From Vulcanococcus sp. (GTDB taxonomy: Bacteria > Cyanobacteriota > Cyanobacteriia > PCC-6307 > Cyanobiaceae): a stretch of DNA of 64,000 nt. Location: the NCBI GenBank assembly GCA_019264575.1, contig JAHUZV010000019.1, forward strand, positions 62,001-126,000, read 5' to 3'. Shown piece by piece: positions 55,168 through 63,981 of this stretch. The translations under genes were made by a program, and so were the position numbers. The notes beneath the pieces were generated by a model. The model had not been told where the DNA came from. It was given only the letters and a program-made list of their open reading frames with translations, and searched no databases. Position 1 is the stretch's first letter; every line of letters begins with the position of its first letter.

Positions 55168-56973
55168 TCAGCCGGCCACTGGCTTGCTCGGCGGGATCTT
55201 CTCGATCACGAGCAGCGATTCGATGATCTGCCGCGCCACAGGAACCGCCACGGTGGATCCGTAGGCGTTGGCTCCCTTGGGCTCGTCGACCACCACCAGC
55301 ACCACGTAGCGCGGATCATTAATGGGCAGGTGCGCCACAAAGCTGGTGATGCGCGCCCCTGGGATGTAAACGCCGTTTTCAGCTTTCTGGGCCGTGCCTG
55401 TTTTTCCGCCGATTCGATGGCCGGGGATGTAGGTCCCCTTACCGCTGCCTTTCTCCACAACGGTTTCCATCCAGTTGAGAACCGTTTGGGCAATCTCCGG
55501 CCGAATCAGTTGCAGACCCGTGGAGGGCGGTGCGGGGGCGAGGTCGTCGCCCGAGCGCAGGCCTCGGGTGATGTGGGGGCTCACCAGCTTGCCGCCGTTG
55601 GAGAGCATCGCGTGCAGTTGCAGCAGCTTCAGCGGCGTGAGATTGAAGCCCTGGCCAAAGGCGGCGGTGGCGGGCTCGATCGGCTGGGTGCGGAAGGTGT
55701 CCAGGCTTTTCAGTTGGCCGGCCACGGCGCCGGGCAGATCGGTATCGGGTTTGGTGTCGATGCCGAGGGCGTGCAGCCAATTCCAGAACTTGGCGGGTTT
55801 AACCCGCTGCATCGCCTTCACCATCGCCACGTTGCTCGACACCTGCAGCACCGTGGGGAAATCGATCACCCCGTTGCCCTTGCGGTCGTGGTTGAAGATC
55901 GGCCAGCCACCGATGGTGAGCTGACCGTTGTCATTCACCTTGCCGGCGGGGTCGATGGCGTTTTCCTGCAGCGCGATCGCCAGGTTGATCGGCTTGAACG
56001 TTGATCCCGGTTCATAGAGATCCTGCACCGACCATTCGCGGAACAGCCCGGGCTTGTATTTCCAGAACTGGTTGGGGTCGTAGGTGGGGGTGGATGCCAG
56101 GGCGAGGAGTTCGCCGTTGCGCACGTCCATCACCAGCGCCACGCCCCGCTTGGCATTCCATTGCTTCACCTGTTTGGTGAGCGCCATCTGCGCCACCTGC
56201 TGCAGGCGTGCATCGAGGGTGAGCTGCAGACGTAGATCGTCGCCATAGAGAACACCGGCCTTGAGTCCATCGGGCAGTGGTGTGCCATCGGCTCCGCGGC
56301 GCAGTTGGCGGGTGGCCTCGTGGCGGCGCAGATCGCTGTTGCGGCTCTGCTCCAAACCCGCCTGGGGCACGCGCTCCAGGTTGAGGAAGCCCACCACGTT
56401 GGCGAACAGGTTGCCCTGGGGGTACACCCGCTGCGGGTAGGGCTCCAGATCGATGCCGCTGATCCCCAGTTCGCGCACCCGTTGGGCGGTTTCCGGATCG
56501 AGATCGCTGGTGAGCTTCACCCCCGATTTGCGGCCTTCCATGGCGCGCACCAGATCAGCCATCGGCAGGGCCAGCACGCTCGAGAGCTTGCGGGCCACAT
56601 CCAGCGGGCTGCGCAGCTTGCCGATGTCGTCGCCGGGGAAGGCGAAGTAGCGAGGGTGCGCCCAGAGGGTGAAACGCTCCTCGTCGAGGGCCACCAGGCT
56701 GCCCTGGCGATCCACGATCGTGCGGCGCCGGCCCAGGGGCGTGATCGTTTGGGTCTGCACAGCCCGGGCGCGATCGAGCAGCTCCGGGCCCTGCACCACC
56801 TGCACCCAGGCCAGCCTCAGGGCTAGCCCACCCAGGCCGGCCGCCATCAGCAGGTACACCGCCCATAGGCGACCCGTGGGAACCGGGCTCAGGGTCAACA
56901 CCCGCCGTTGCCGCCCGCTGCCACTGCTGCTGCGGGGGGCCGGCCGCCGGCTTTCGAGGCGGTGAACCGCCAT
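55168..56973 (-). CDS. ftsI: Septal peptidoglycan transpeptidase (PBP3/FtsI)
   Basis: A class B penicillin-binding protein required for septum synthesis. 601 residues. The cytoplasmic tail is basic and Pro/Ser-rich, with one membrane helix near residues 35-55 (LWAVYLLMAAGLGGLALRLAWV). The pedestal region ends before the transpeptidase active sites: S-x-x-K in YEPGSTFKPINLA, S-x-N in QVSSNVAMVKAM and K-T-G in IGGKTGTAQK. It overlaps the stop of the preceding FtsL-like gene by one base. Confidence 0.96.
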   Translation of the reverse strand: MAVHRLESRRPAPRSSSGSGRQRRVLTLSPVPTGRLWAVYLLMAAGLGGLALRLAWVQVVQGPELLDRARAVQTQTITPLGRRRTIVDRQGSLVALDEERFTLWAHPRYFAFPGDDIGKLRSPLDVARKLSSVLALPMADLVRAMEGRKSGVKLTSDLDPETAQRVRELGISGIDLEPYPQRVYPQGNLFANVVGFLNLERVPQAGLEQSRNSDLRRHEATRQLRRGADGTPLPDGLKAGVLYGDDLRLQLTLDARLQQVAQMALTKQVKQWNAKRGVALVMDVRNGELLALASTPTYDPNQFWKYKPGLFREWSVQDLYEPGSTFKPINLAIALQENAIDPAGKVNDNGQLTIGGWPIFNHDRKGNGVIDFPTVLQVSSNVAMVKAMQRVKPAKFWNWLHALGIDTKPDTDLPGAVAGQLKSLDTFRTQPIEPATAAFGQGFNLTPLKLLQLHAMLSNGGKLVSPHITRGLRSGDDLAPAPPSTGLQLIRPEIAQTVLNWMETVVEKGSGKGTYIPGHRIGGKTGTAQKAENGVYIPGARITSFVAHLPINDPRYVVLVVVDEPKGANAYGSTVAVPVARQIIESLLVIEKIPPSKPVAG

Positions 56974-57548
56974 CAGTATCCCGGCAGGATCTGACGGGGA
57001 TTCACCTGGGCCAGCAGGGCGCGCAGGCGGGGCTGTTGACCTGTGACTGGGGGCTCCAGGTACACCAGTTTTTGGCTGGAGGTGGGCTCAAGCAGGGCCG
57101 GTTTGCGCGTCATGCCCAGATGATGCTGCTCGAGCACCGCGGCGGATTCCTGAAGCCGATGCTCCAGGCGTTGGGCAGCTTCAAGCTTCTGGAAGTTCTG
57201 GGTCCACTGACCTTGCCAGTGGAGGGTGAGGCCGCTCAGGCCGAGCACGGCCACACCCAGGCCCAGCAAGCTGCCATCGGCGATGCGGTGCAGGTTGCCG
57301 AGTAGGGGCGATTGGCGATCGGCTTGGCGCGACGACAGCGATCCCTGGATCAGTTCCAGGGGCCGAGCGGTGGATCGCCGTTGACCCTCTTGGGTCTGAT
57401 GCAGTGGGGCGGCGACCACAGGTGCGCGGCAGAACTGCGCAAGTGAACCACGCGCCCGCCCCTCCAGCAAGGGGGCGATCAAGCACTGAGACTCAAGGCC
57501 CTGTCCGCTACCAGCCCAGCACCACCAGATTGGCGAAGGTGAGGGCAT
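56973..57548 (-). CDS. FtsL-like bitopic protein preceding ftsI (start uncertain)
   Basis: The frame has up to 191 codons. The visible layout is a basic N-terminal tail, one membrane helix (DGSLLGLGVAVLGLSGLTLHW), a short coiled coil (FQKLEAAQRLEHRLQESAAVLEQHHLGM) and a Pro-rich C-terminus. This topology and one-base coupling to ftsI are those of FtsL, the divisome partner of FtsI, although sequence similarity is too low to name it. The ATG at 57548 lies inside the preceding CPBP gene; GTG 57419, giving 148 residues, is an attractive alternative. Confidence 0.6.
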   Translation of the reverse strand: MPSPSPIWWCWAGSGQGLESQCLIAPLLEGRARGSLAQFCRAPVVAAPLHQTQEGQRRSTARPLELIQGSLSSRQADRQSPLLGNLHRIADGSLLGLGVAVLGLSGLTLHWQGQWTQNFQKLEAAQRLEHRLQESAAVLEQHHLGMTRKPALLEPTSSQKLVYLEPPVTGQQPRLRALLAQVNPRQILPGY

Positions 57549-58929
57549 TCCAGAGGCCGTGCATCAGCACGCAGCTGCCCAGCCGGCCGCTGCTCCAGCG
57601 CACCCAGCCGAGCCCGATGCCGAGCACCAGCAACGGCAGCAGTTCCCCCAGGCTCAGGTGCGCCACCGCGAACACCGCGGCGCTGAGCAGGATGCCGCCG
57701 GCAGCCCCCAGCTTGCGCGCAGCCACCGGCAGCAAGGCGCCGCGGAAGATCGTTTCTTCAAACAGCGGTGCCAGCACCACCGCCGTGAAGCCGAAGCAGG
57801 CCAGTGCCGGCACGTTGTGACTGTTGAGCACCAGCTCCAGCAACGGGTTGCTGCCGCCTGGATCCCCCCAGAGCTGGCCCTGCAGCCAGCCCACCAGGCT
57901 CACCAAGGGCAGCACCATCAGCAGCCCCTTCAACCCCTGCCGCAGGTTGGTGGCCAGGGGGTTCCAGCGAAATTGCAGCCCAGCCATGGCCCCTTTGCCC
58001 CGCAGCATCAGGGCCAGGATCAGCAGGGGCCCGGTCATCAGGGCCAGGTACAGGCTCACCACGCTGATCCCCTCGCGCAGGGGGCTGGTGACGGCCAACT
58101 GCTGCAGCAAGCCCGTGAGCAAGGGGCCTACCAGCAACGGGGTGAGTAGTTCGCCGATCACCACGAAGCCGCCGGCGATTAGCAGCACGGCATCGAGGCC
58201 ACTGAGTTGGGGGCCCTGCAGCGCCGGTGCCTCCGCGGCGCGGCCTCGCCAGCGCAGCCACAGCTCCCGCAGCAACGCGGCGCTGCCCAGTAGAAGCAAC
58301 AGCACCGGCAGCACGCTCACGCTCACGAGCTGCAGGAGTGCCCTTCGGCTCGCGCCCGCAGCGCCGCAATCGGCGCCCGGGGTGAGTGCTTCACAGCTCC
58401 ACAGCTGCAGCACGCCGCCCTGAGGCAGCGCATCGATCAAGGCTTGCTTTGCGGGCAAAGTTTGGTTCGCCGGGCTCTCGGGCTTTCGCTCTGGCTCGAG
58501 CAGGGCCTGGGCCAGGGTCGCCTGGGGGCTGCTGCCGGAGCCCAGTTCCGCCAGCAGCACATCGGAGGCTTGGGTCTGCCCCTGGCGCCTGAGCAGCAGG
58601 GCCTGCTCCAGCAGCAGATCTGGATCCGGGCTTTGGCCGGCTTCGCGCGCGTCGTTGATTTCCTCGGCGAGGGCCTTGCGCAGGGTCTCCACAGGGTTGC
58701 TGCCCGCCAGCAGGGTGCGCAGCGGTCCGCTGAGCTGCGGTTCGGCCAGCACCGCCAGCTCCAGCTGGCGGCGGTTGAGGTCGTTGCCGACGGAGGGGCG
58801 GCTGAGGCTGTCGATTAGCCCGTTCAGCCAGAGCAACAGGCTCAGGGCCAGGCTCACCAAGGCCAGCGCCACCTTCCAGCCCGGCGCTGCCCCTTCCGGT
58901 CTGCCGCCGGGCCTGTTGGCTGCTGTCAC
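57508..58929 (-). CDS. CPBP-family intramembrane glutamic endopeptidase
   Basis: A 473-residue membrane protein. The N-terminus has one span (ALALVSLALSLLLWLNGLID), then an extracytoplasmic helical region of about 150 residues. At least eight spans follow. The CAAX/CPBP protease motifs are FEETIFRGALLP (E-E-x-x-x-R), FAVAHLSLGEL (His) and LMHGLWNALTFANL (H-x-x-x-N). The catalytic Glu and both His positions are intact. Related proteins in cyanobacteria and plants act in membrane proteolysis of unknown targets. It is divergent from the phosphatase gene. Confidence 0.9.
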   Translation of the reverse strand: MTAANRPGGRPEGAAPGWKVALALVSLALSLLLWLNGLIDSLSRPSVGNDLNRRQLELAVLAEPQLSGPLRTLLAGSNPVETLRKALAEEINDAREAGQSPDPDLLLEQALLLRRQGQTQASDVLLAELGSGSSPQATLAQALLEPERKPESPANQTLPAKQALIDALPQGGVLQLWSCEALTPGADCGAAGASRRALLQLVSVSVLPVLLLLLGSAALLRELWLRWRGRAAEAPALQGPQLSGLDAVLLIAGGFVVIGELLTPLLVGPLLTGLLQQLAVTSPLREGISVVSLYLALMTGPLLILALMLRGKGAMAGLQFRWNPLATNLRQGLKGLLMVLPLVSLVGWLQGQLWGDPGGSNPLLELVLNSHNVPALACFGFTAVVLAPLFEETIFRGALLPVAARKLGAAGGILLSAAVFAVAHLSLGELLPLLVLGIGLGWVRWSSGRLGSCVLMHGLWNALTFANLVVLGW

Positions 58930-59068
58930 CCTGCGCCTGCTCCCTGGTGCTGATCAGCGCAGCATCTCATCGTTTGGCTGCGGGCTGACGGCTGGCTGGC
59001 CAGCGCCGGAGCGGGAGCTGGGGCTGAAACCCCACCAAATACGATGCCTTTTGCTCAATCCTGCGCCT

Positions 59069-60421
59069 GTGTCTCTCCGGATCCTGCTGGTTCGCCATGG
59101 GTTGAGCAGCTTCAATCTCGAGCACCGCATTCAGGGCCGCGACGATCTCTCCAGCCTCACCGAGGAGGGGGTGAAGCAGGCCCTGGCCACGGGCGAGGCC
59201 CTGAGGGATCTGACGATCACAGCGGCCTACAGCTCTCCACTCCGCCGCGCCCACGACACCGCCACCGCCCTGCTCGCCGCCCAAGGCGGTGGCCTTGAGC
59301 CCAGCCTCGATGACGACCTGCTCGAGGTGGATCTGGCTCCTTGGAGTGGTCTGCTCAGCAGCGAAGTGCAGGAGCGCTTCCCTGAGGCCTACCGCACCTG
59401 GAAGCAGCATCCCGAGCGGCTGGAGCTGCAGCGCGTCGATGGCAGCAGCTATGCCCCCATCCCGGAGTTGATGGATCAGGCGCGACGCTTCGTGGATCGC
59501 CTGCTGGCTGAGCACAGCCCCAGCAGCCCCGCAGCGCAGACCGTGCTGGTGGTGGGCCACAACGCCATCCTGCGCTGCCTGCTGCTCACCCTGCTGGGTG
59601 TGGATGCCAGTGGATTCCGCCGCCTGCGGGTGGATAACGCCTCCCTCTCGGTGCTCAACCTCAGCGCCGATGCGGAGGGGCGTGTTTCGGTGCAGATCGA
59701 ATCGCTCAATGGCACCACCCATCTCCACCCCGAGGTGTGCGGCGGCCGCCTGCCCGCCAAGGGGCCGGGCCCGCGCCTGCTTCTGGTGCGCCATGGCGAA
59801 ACGGACTGGAACCGTCAGGGCCGCTTCCAGGGCCAGATCGATATCCCGCTCAACGAGAACGGCCGCGCGCAGGCGGCCGCTGCCGGCGAGTTCCTGCGCA
59901 AGGTGTCGTTCCAGCGGGCCTACACCAGCTCGATGGCCCGGCCGCGCCAAACCGCTGAGGGCATCCTCAGCCACCACCCCGGCGTGCCCCTCACCAGCGT
60001 GCGCGATCTGGTGGAGATCGGCCACGGCGAGTGGGAGGGCTGCCTGGAATCGGAAATCTCAGAAGGCTGGGGTGAGCTGCTGGCTGCCTGGAAGCGGGCG
60101 CCAGAAACGGTGCAAATGCCCAATGGCGAAACCATCCACGACGTGTGGGATCGCTCGCTACGCGGCTGGAACACCATCGCCGCCAGCCTCCACAGCGACG
60201 AAACGGCTGTGGTGGTGGCACACGATGCCGTGAACAAAACCATCCTCTGCGCCCTGCTGGGGCTCGGCCCCGCCGACATCTGGGCCGTGAAGCAGGGCAA
60301 TGGTGGTGTGACGGTCATCGATTACCCCCACGGCCCCGATCAAGCGCCGGTGGTGGTGTGTTTGAACCAAACGGCCCATCTTGGGGGTGTTCTGGATCGC
60401 ACCGCCGCCGGCGCTCTATGA
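59069..60421 (+). CDS. Double-domain histidine phosphatase (phosphoglycerate-mutase-like)
   Basis: 450 residues composed of two complete histidine-phosphatase domains. Domain 1 has LLVRHGLSSFNLEHRIQGRDDLSSLTEEG and VLVVGHNAILRCLLL. Domain 2 has LLVRHGETDWNRQGRFQGQIDIPLNENG and AVVVAHDAVNKTILCALL. Both R-H-G and the later catalytic His are present in each. Candidate activities include phosphoglycerate mutase and alpha-ribazole-phosphate phosphatase; no evidence picks one. GTG 59069 is the family start; a much longer open frame upstream is antisense to the CPBP gene. It overlaps the next gene by ATGA. Confidence 0.92.
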   Translation: MSLRILLVRHGLSSFNLEHRIQGRDDLSSLTEEGVKQALATGEALRDLTITAAYSSPLRRAHDTATALLAAQGGGLEPSLDDDLLEVDLAPWSGLLSSEVQERFPEAYRTWKQHPERLELQRVDGSSYAPIPELMDQARRFVDRLLAEHSPSSPAAQTVLVVGHNAILRCLLLTLLGVDASGFRRLRVDNASLSVLNLSADAEGRVSVQIESLNGTTHLHPEVCGGRLPAKGPGPRLLLVRHGETDWNRQGRFQGQIDIPLNENGRAQAAAAGEFLRKVSFQRAYTSSMARPRQTAEGILSHHPGVPLTSVRDLVEIGHGEWEGCLESEISEGWGELLAAWKRAPETVQMPNGETIHDVWDRSLRGWNTIAASLHSDETAVVVAHDAVNKTILCALLGLGPADIWAVKQGNGGVTVIDYPHGPDQAPVVVCLNQTAHLGGVLDRTAAGAL

Positions 60422-61716
60422 CCCCCAACCCCGAGCAGCCGCTGCTGCTGCATCAGGTTCAGCTGCTTGAAGCGGAAGGCGCTGAGCTGCGCCGCTGCGA
60501 TGTGCTGATTCAGGCGGGGCGGCTCACCGCAATGGGCGGTGATGCGGCGGCTCAGGCCACGGCCTGCGGTGCTCAGGTGCTTGATGCCCAGGCCTGGTTG
60601 CTGGCACCGCCGCTGGTGGATCCCCATTCCGAGCTGGAGGATCCGGCCAACGGCTCGGCCGAATCGCTTGAGTCTCTGGAGCGCTCGGCTCTGGCGGCCG
60701 GCTACGGCACCGTGGCCCTGCTTCCGCGCGCCTCGAGCTGGCGCGATCGGCCTGAGCGGCTGCAGGGCTTGGCGCCCCTTGGCCGGTTGCAGCTGCTGCT
60801 CTGGGGCAGCTTCAGCCATGGCGCCAGCGGTGCTGATCTGGCGCCCCATGGCGATCAGCTGGCGGCTGGAGCCATCGGCCTGGCTGAGGCCGATCAGATG
60901 CCGGCCCTGGCGCTGCTGGAGCGCGGCCTCAGCCTGGGGGAATGCGGTGAGGCGCCCGTGCTGCTGGCCCCCCGCGACGCCAGCCTCAGCCAGGGGGGCT
61001 TCGTGCGTGAGGGAGTGGAGGCGCTGCGGGCCGGCTGGCCCACGGATCCCTCCATCAGCGAAACCCTGCCGCTGCAAAACCTGCTGGCGATGGCGCGGCG
61101 TCATCCGCAGCGGCGGCTGCAGCTGATGAATCTCTCCACCGCCGAGGGTGCGTGCCTGCTGCGGGAGCTGCCCGCAGAGCAGCGCCCCGAGGCCACGGTG
61201 TGCTGGTGGCATCTGCTCGCCGATAGCGGCAGCCTCGATCCGATCGCCGAGGGTTGGCGGGTGGTGCCCCCCCTGGGAACGCCGGCGGATCGCCTGGCAC
61301 TTCAGCAGGCTTTGGCCGATGGGGTGCTCACCGCGGTGGCCGTGCACCACCAGGCGCTGGATGCCGAAGAGCAGCTGCTGCCGCTGGATCAGCGCAAGCC
61401 CGGTGTGGCGGGCCATCGTTTTGTGTTGCCCTGTTTGTGGCAGGAGCTCGTGGTGGAATGCGGCTGGAGCGCTGAGCAGATCTGGCGCGCTCTCTGCTTT
61501 GCACCGGCTCGCCTGCTGGGCCTGACTCCCCCAAGCCTCAGCCCGGGCAGCGATCAATGGGTGGTGTTCGATCCCAGCCGCCAGTGGCAGCCCAGCAAGG
61601 ACAGCTGGGGCCCCCAGGCGGCCAATCAGCCTGCGGCAACCGGCACGCTCACCGGCCAGGTGCTGGCCAGCGGCCTCATCCCGGAGCTGAACCGCTGGCC
61701 GGTTTCGCCGGCTTGA
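60418..61716 (+). CDS. Dihydroorotase homologue with degenerate metal site
   Basis: A 432-residue amidohydrolase-fold protein of the dihydroorotase type. Similarity is seen in VLIQAGRLTAMG, WLLAPPLVDPHSELEDPAN, AALAAGYGTVALLP-like segments and the end region GTLTGQVLASGLIPEL. The metal-binding D-x-H-x-H near the N-terminus reads DPHSE, losing the second His, and the barrel Lys/His ligands are not visible. Many cyanobacteria and other bacteria keep such inactive PyrC-like subunits, which can be structural partners of aspartate transcarbamoylase. Coupled to the phosphatase gene by a 4-bp overlap; ends convergently with lepB (41-bp overlap). Confidence 0.82.
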   Translation: MTPNPEQPLLLHQVQLLEAEGAELRRCDVLIQAGRLTAMGGDAAAQATACGAQVLDAQAWLLAPPLVDPHSELEDPANGSAESLESLERSALAAGYGTVALLPRASSWRDRPERLQGLAPLGRLQLLLWGSFSHGASGADLAPHGDQLAAGAIGLAEADQMPALALLERGLSLGECGEAPVLLAPRDASLSQGGFVREGVEALRAGWPTDPSISETLPLQNLLAMARRHPQRRLQLMNLSTAEGACLLRELPAEQRPEATVCWWHLLADSGSLDPIAEGWRVVPPLGTPADRLALQQALADGVLTAVAVHHQALDAEEQLLPLDQRKPGVAGHRFVLPCLWQELVVECGWSAEQIWRALCFAPARLLGLTPPSLSPGSDQWVVFDPSRQWQPSKDSWGPQAANQPAATGTLTGQVLASGLIPELNRWPVSPA

Positions 61717-62437
61717 GTGGATCGTTGCTGTTCAGTTCACCGGCAGTGCCCAGCGGCCAGAACCGCCAGAAGGCCCGGCCAATGATTTCGCTGTCCGGCA
61801 GGAAGGCACCGCCGGGCCAGAAGCGACCATCCCAGCTGTTGCCGCGGTTATCGCCCAGCACCAGCACGTGGCCCGGGGGCACCGTGGCGTTGAGCGTGCG
61901 GCAGGGGCCCATGCCCTGCTCATCCACCGGGCAGTAGTTGGTCACGTAGGGCTCCTTCAGCCGCTGGCCGTTCACCATCACCTCGCCGCGCGGATTGATC
62001 ACCACCCGATCACCGGCCACCGCCACCACCCGTTTGATGTAGGCATCGCAGGCCGGTTCCTGCAGGCCCGGCACCAGGTTCACCAGGGGCAGGTTCACCA
62101 GCAGGCAGCGCAGCGGACCTGCCTGGTGGTTGGGCTTCAGCACCGGATCGAAATGGTGCGGAGCGTGGAAGACCACGATCTCGCCGCGTTGCGGAGGGCG
62201 GCTGCGGTAGGTGAGCTTTTCCACCAGCAGCCGATCCTGCAGCTGCAGCCCCGGCAGCATCGAGCCCGAAGGGATATAGCGGGCCTCCACCACGGTTTGG
62301 CGCACACCAAGGGCCACGCCGAGGGTGATCAGCACGCCCCGCCAGAACACCCAGGGGCTTTCCTGCTGCACGGTTGCTGGCTGGTCGGGCTTGGGATCGG
62401 GCTGCGGTGCGGTCGCGTCTTGGTCGGGGCTGGACAA
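61676..62437 (-). CDS. lepB: Signal peptidase I
   Basis: Cleaves signal peptides from exported proteins at the outer face of the cytoplasmic/thylakoid membrane. 253 residues. A Pro/Gln/Asp-rich cytoplasmic tail precedes one membrane helix (VFWRGVLITLGVALGVRQTVV). Box B has the catalytic Ser (IPSGSMLPGLQLQDRLLVEKL), box D the catalytic Lys (DAYIKRVVAVAGD) and box E GDNRGNSWDGRFWP. Its 3' end overlaps the preceding plus-strand gene by 41 bp. Confidence 0.97.
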   Translation of the reverse strand: MSSPDQDATAPQPDPKPDQPATVQQESPWVFWRGVLITLGVALGVRQTVVEARYIPSGSMLPGLQLQDRLLVEKLTYRSRPPQRGEIVVFHAPHHFDPVLKPNHQAGPLRCLLVNLPLVNLVPGLQEPACDAYIKRVVAVAGDRVVINPRGEVMVNGQRLKEPYVTNYCPVDEQGMGPCRTLNATVPPGHVLVLGDNRGNSWDGRFWPGGAFLPDSEIIGRAFWRFWPLGTAGELNSNDPLKPAKPASGSAPG

Positions 62438-62499
62438 GGGCTGGAACTGCCGGCAGCAGGTGCAAGTGAGGCAGATTAGGGCCGTTGCCTCAGCATCAG

Positions 62500-63981
62500 A
62501 TGGTTCGTCCGCGTTGGTTGTCGGCCCAGAGGGTCACGGCCTCGCGGCTCTGGTGCCACTGGGATCGGGCTGTGGCCCTGTGGGCTGGGGTGAACCTGCT
62601 GCTGGTGCTGTTCGACATCACCTACATCCCCCTGCGCACCTTCTGGCTGCAGCGCAACCTCACGCCGCTGCCCCAGGTGCCCCTGGTGGTGCCCCTCAGC
62701 CTGCTGCCCGATCTCACCCCCCTCTACGACCCGGTGAAGGGGATCGAGCCGCATCGGGAAACCCAGGCCTACCTGAAGGCCTTTGAGCGGCTGGATCAGT
62801 CCCTGCTCGAGGGCTCAACGCTCGCCCAGAGCGCAGCGCAGCGGCGCCGCCTGGTGGCTCTCACCGAGGCAATGATCAATGAGAACCCGTTTGCAGCCTC
62901 CGGCAACAGCGGCACCCTCGAGAAGATCAAGAACCGCCTGCGGCAGCGGGCCGGCAACGATTCCGCCAAGCAGTCGGCCGCCCAGCTGCTGGGCGATCCC
63001 TGGCTCAAGCAGAGCAGTTGGCAGCAGGAGCGGCGCTTCTGGCAGCAGCAGGTGTTGCCATTGGTGGCCACCAGCTATTGGCGCTCCATCGACGAGAACG
63101 GCCGGCCCACCGATCACTTCTGGCGGATCGACCTGCTGCTCTTTCAGAGCGTGTTCGCCCTCGACATCCTGCTGCGCATGGTGCGCATGCGCCGGCGTTT
63201 CCCGGGGCTGAGCTGGCGCGATGCGCTGCTGCGTCGCTGGATTGATCTGCCGTTGCTGCTGCCCTTCTGGCGCTGGATGCGGGTTGTTCCCGTGGTGGAG
63301 CGCCTCAGCCAGGCTCGGTTGATCAATGTGGAGCCGCTGCGAGCTGCGGTGAGCCGGGCTGTGGTGTCGTTGCTGGCGCTCGAGCTGTTCGAGGTTCTGG
63401 CGCTGCAGCTGGTGGATGGCACCCAGTCGTTGATTCGCTCCTCCCAGTGGCCGCGCTGGATCCGCAGCCTGCGCAGCCACCAGAGCGTCAGCGGGGCCGA
63501 TGAGCAGCAGCTGCTGGATCTCGTGCGCCTCTGGGGGCCGATGGTGCTGGGTCAGGTCACTCCCCGGCTTGCGCCAGAGCTGCAATCGCTGCTGGGCCAT
63601 GCCCTGCAGCAGCAGTTGCGGGAGGTGCCCGGCGGCGTGATGGTGCCAGCCGGCGTGAGCCGGCAGCTGGCTGGTGGGGTGGTCGACAGCCTGCTGGATC
63701 TCTCGCGGGGCACGGCCCAGCGCCTAGCCCGCAACGACGATCGCCAGAGCGAGCTGCTGCAACAGGCCATCGATCGCTTCTGGGAGGAGCTGGCGGCGGC
63801 TCTGGAGCAGGCCGGCACGCTCGAGCGCAGCCAGGAGTTGCTCTGCGCGCTATTGCAGCAGCTCAAGCTCAACTACCTGGCCCAGATGAACCGGGCGGGC
63901 ATTGATGCGCTGATGGATGAGCTCGATGAACTCACCACACCGCTCAGCCCTGGAGAGCCGCCTGCCACTCCTCCAGCTTGA
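62500..63981 (+). CDS. Large uncharacterised membrane protein
   Basis: A 493-residue protein. One N-terminal span (AVALWAGVNLLLVLFDITYI) precedes a ~140-residue helical, probably periplasmic, region with NENPF and long Gln/Arg-rich helices. Re-entry is near FWRIDLLLFQSVFALDILLRMV and IDLPLLLPFWRWMRVVPVVERL, which resemble ion-channel voltage-sensor-type helices (D-x-L-L-R, R-W-M-R-V-V-P). A long helical C-terminus rich in Leu, Gln and Arg follows. No family name can be assigned with confidence. Start ATG 62500; a TTG at 62485 is also in frame. Confidence 0.72.
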   Translation: MVRPRWLSAQRVTASRLWCHWDRAVALWAGVNLLLVLFDITYIPLRTFWLQRNLTPLPQVPLVVPLSLLPDLTPLYDPVKGIEPHRETQAYLKAFERLDQSLLEGSTLAQSAAQRRRLVALTEAMINENPFAASGNSGTLEKIKNRLRQRAGNDSAKQSAAQLLGDPWLKQSSWQQERRFWQQQVLPLVATSYWRSIDENGRPTDHFWRIDLLLFQSVFALDILLRMVRMRRRFPGLSWRDALLRRWIDLPLLLPFWRWMRVVPVVERLSQARLINVEPLRAAVSRAVVSLLALELFEVLALQLVDGTQSLIRSSQWPRWIRSLRSHQSVSGADEQQLLDLVRLWGPMVLGQVTPRLAPELQSLLGHALQQQLREVPGGVMVPAGVSRQLAGGVVDSLLDLSRGTAQRLARNDDRQSELLQQAIDRFWEELAAALEQAGTLERSQELLCALLQQLKLNYLAQMNRAGIDALMDELDELTTPLSPGEPPATPPA

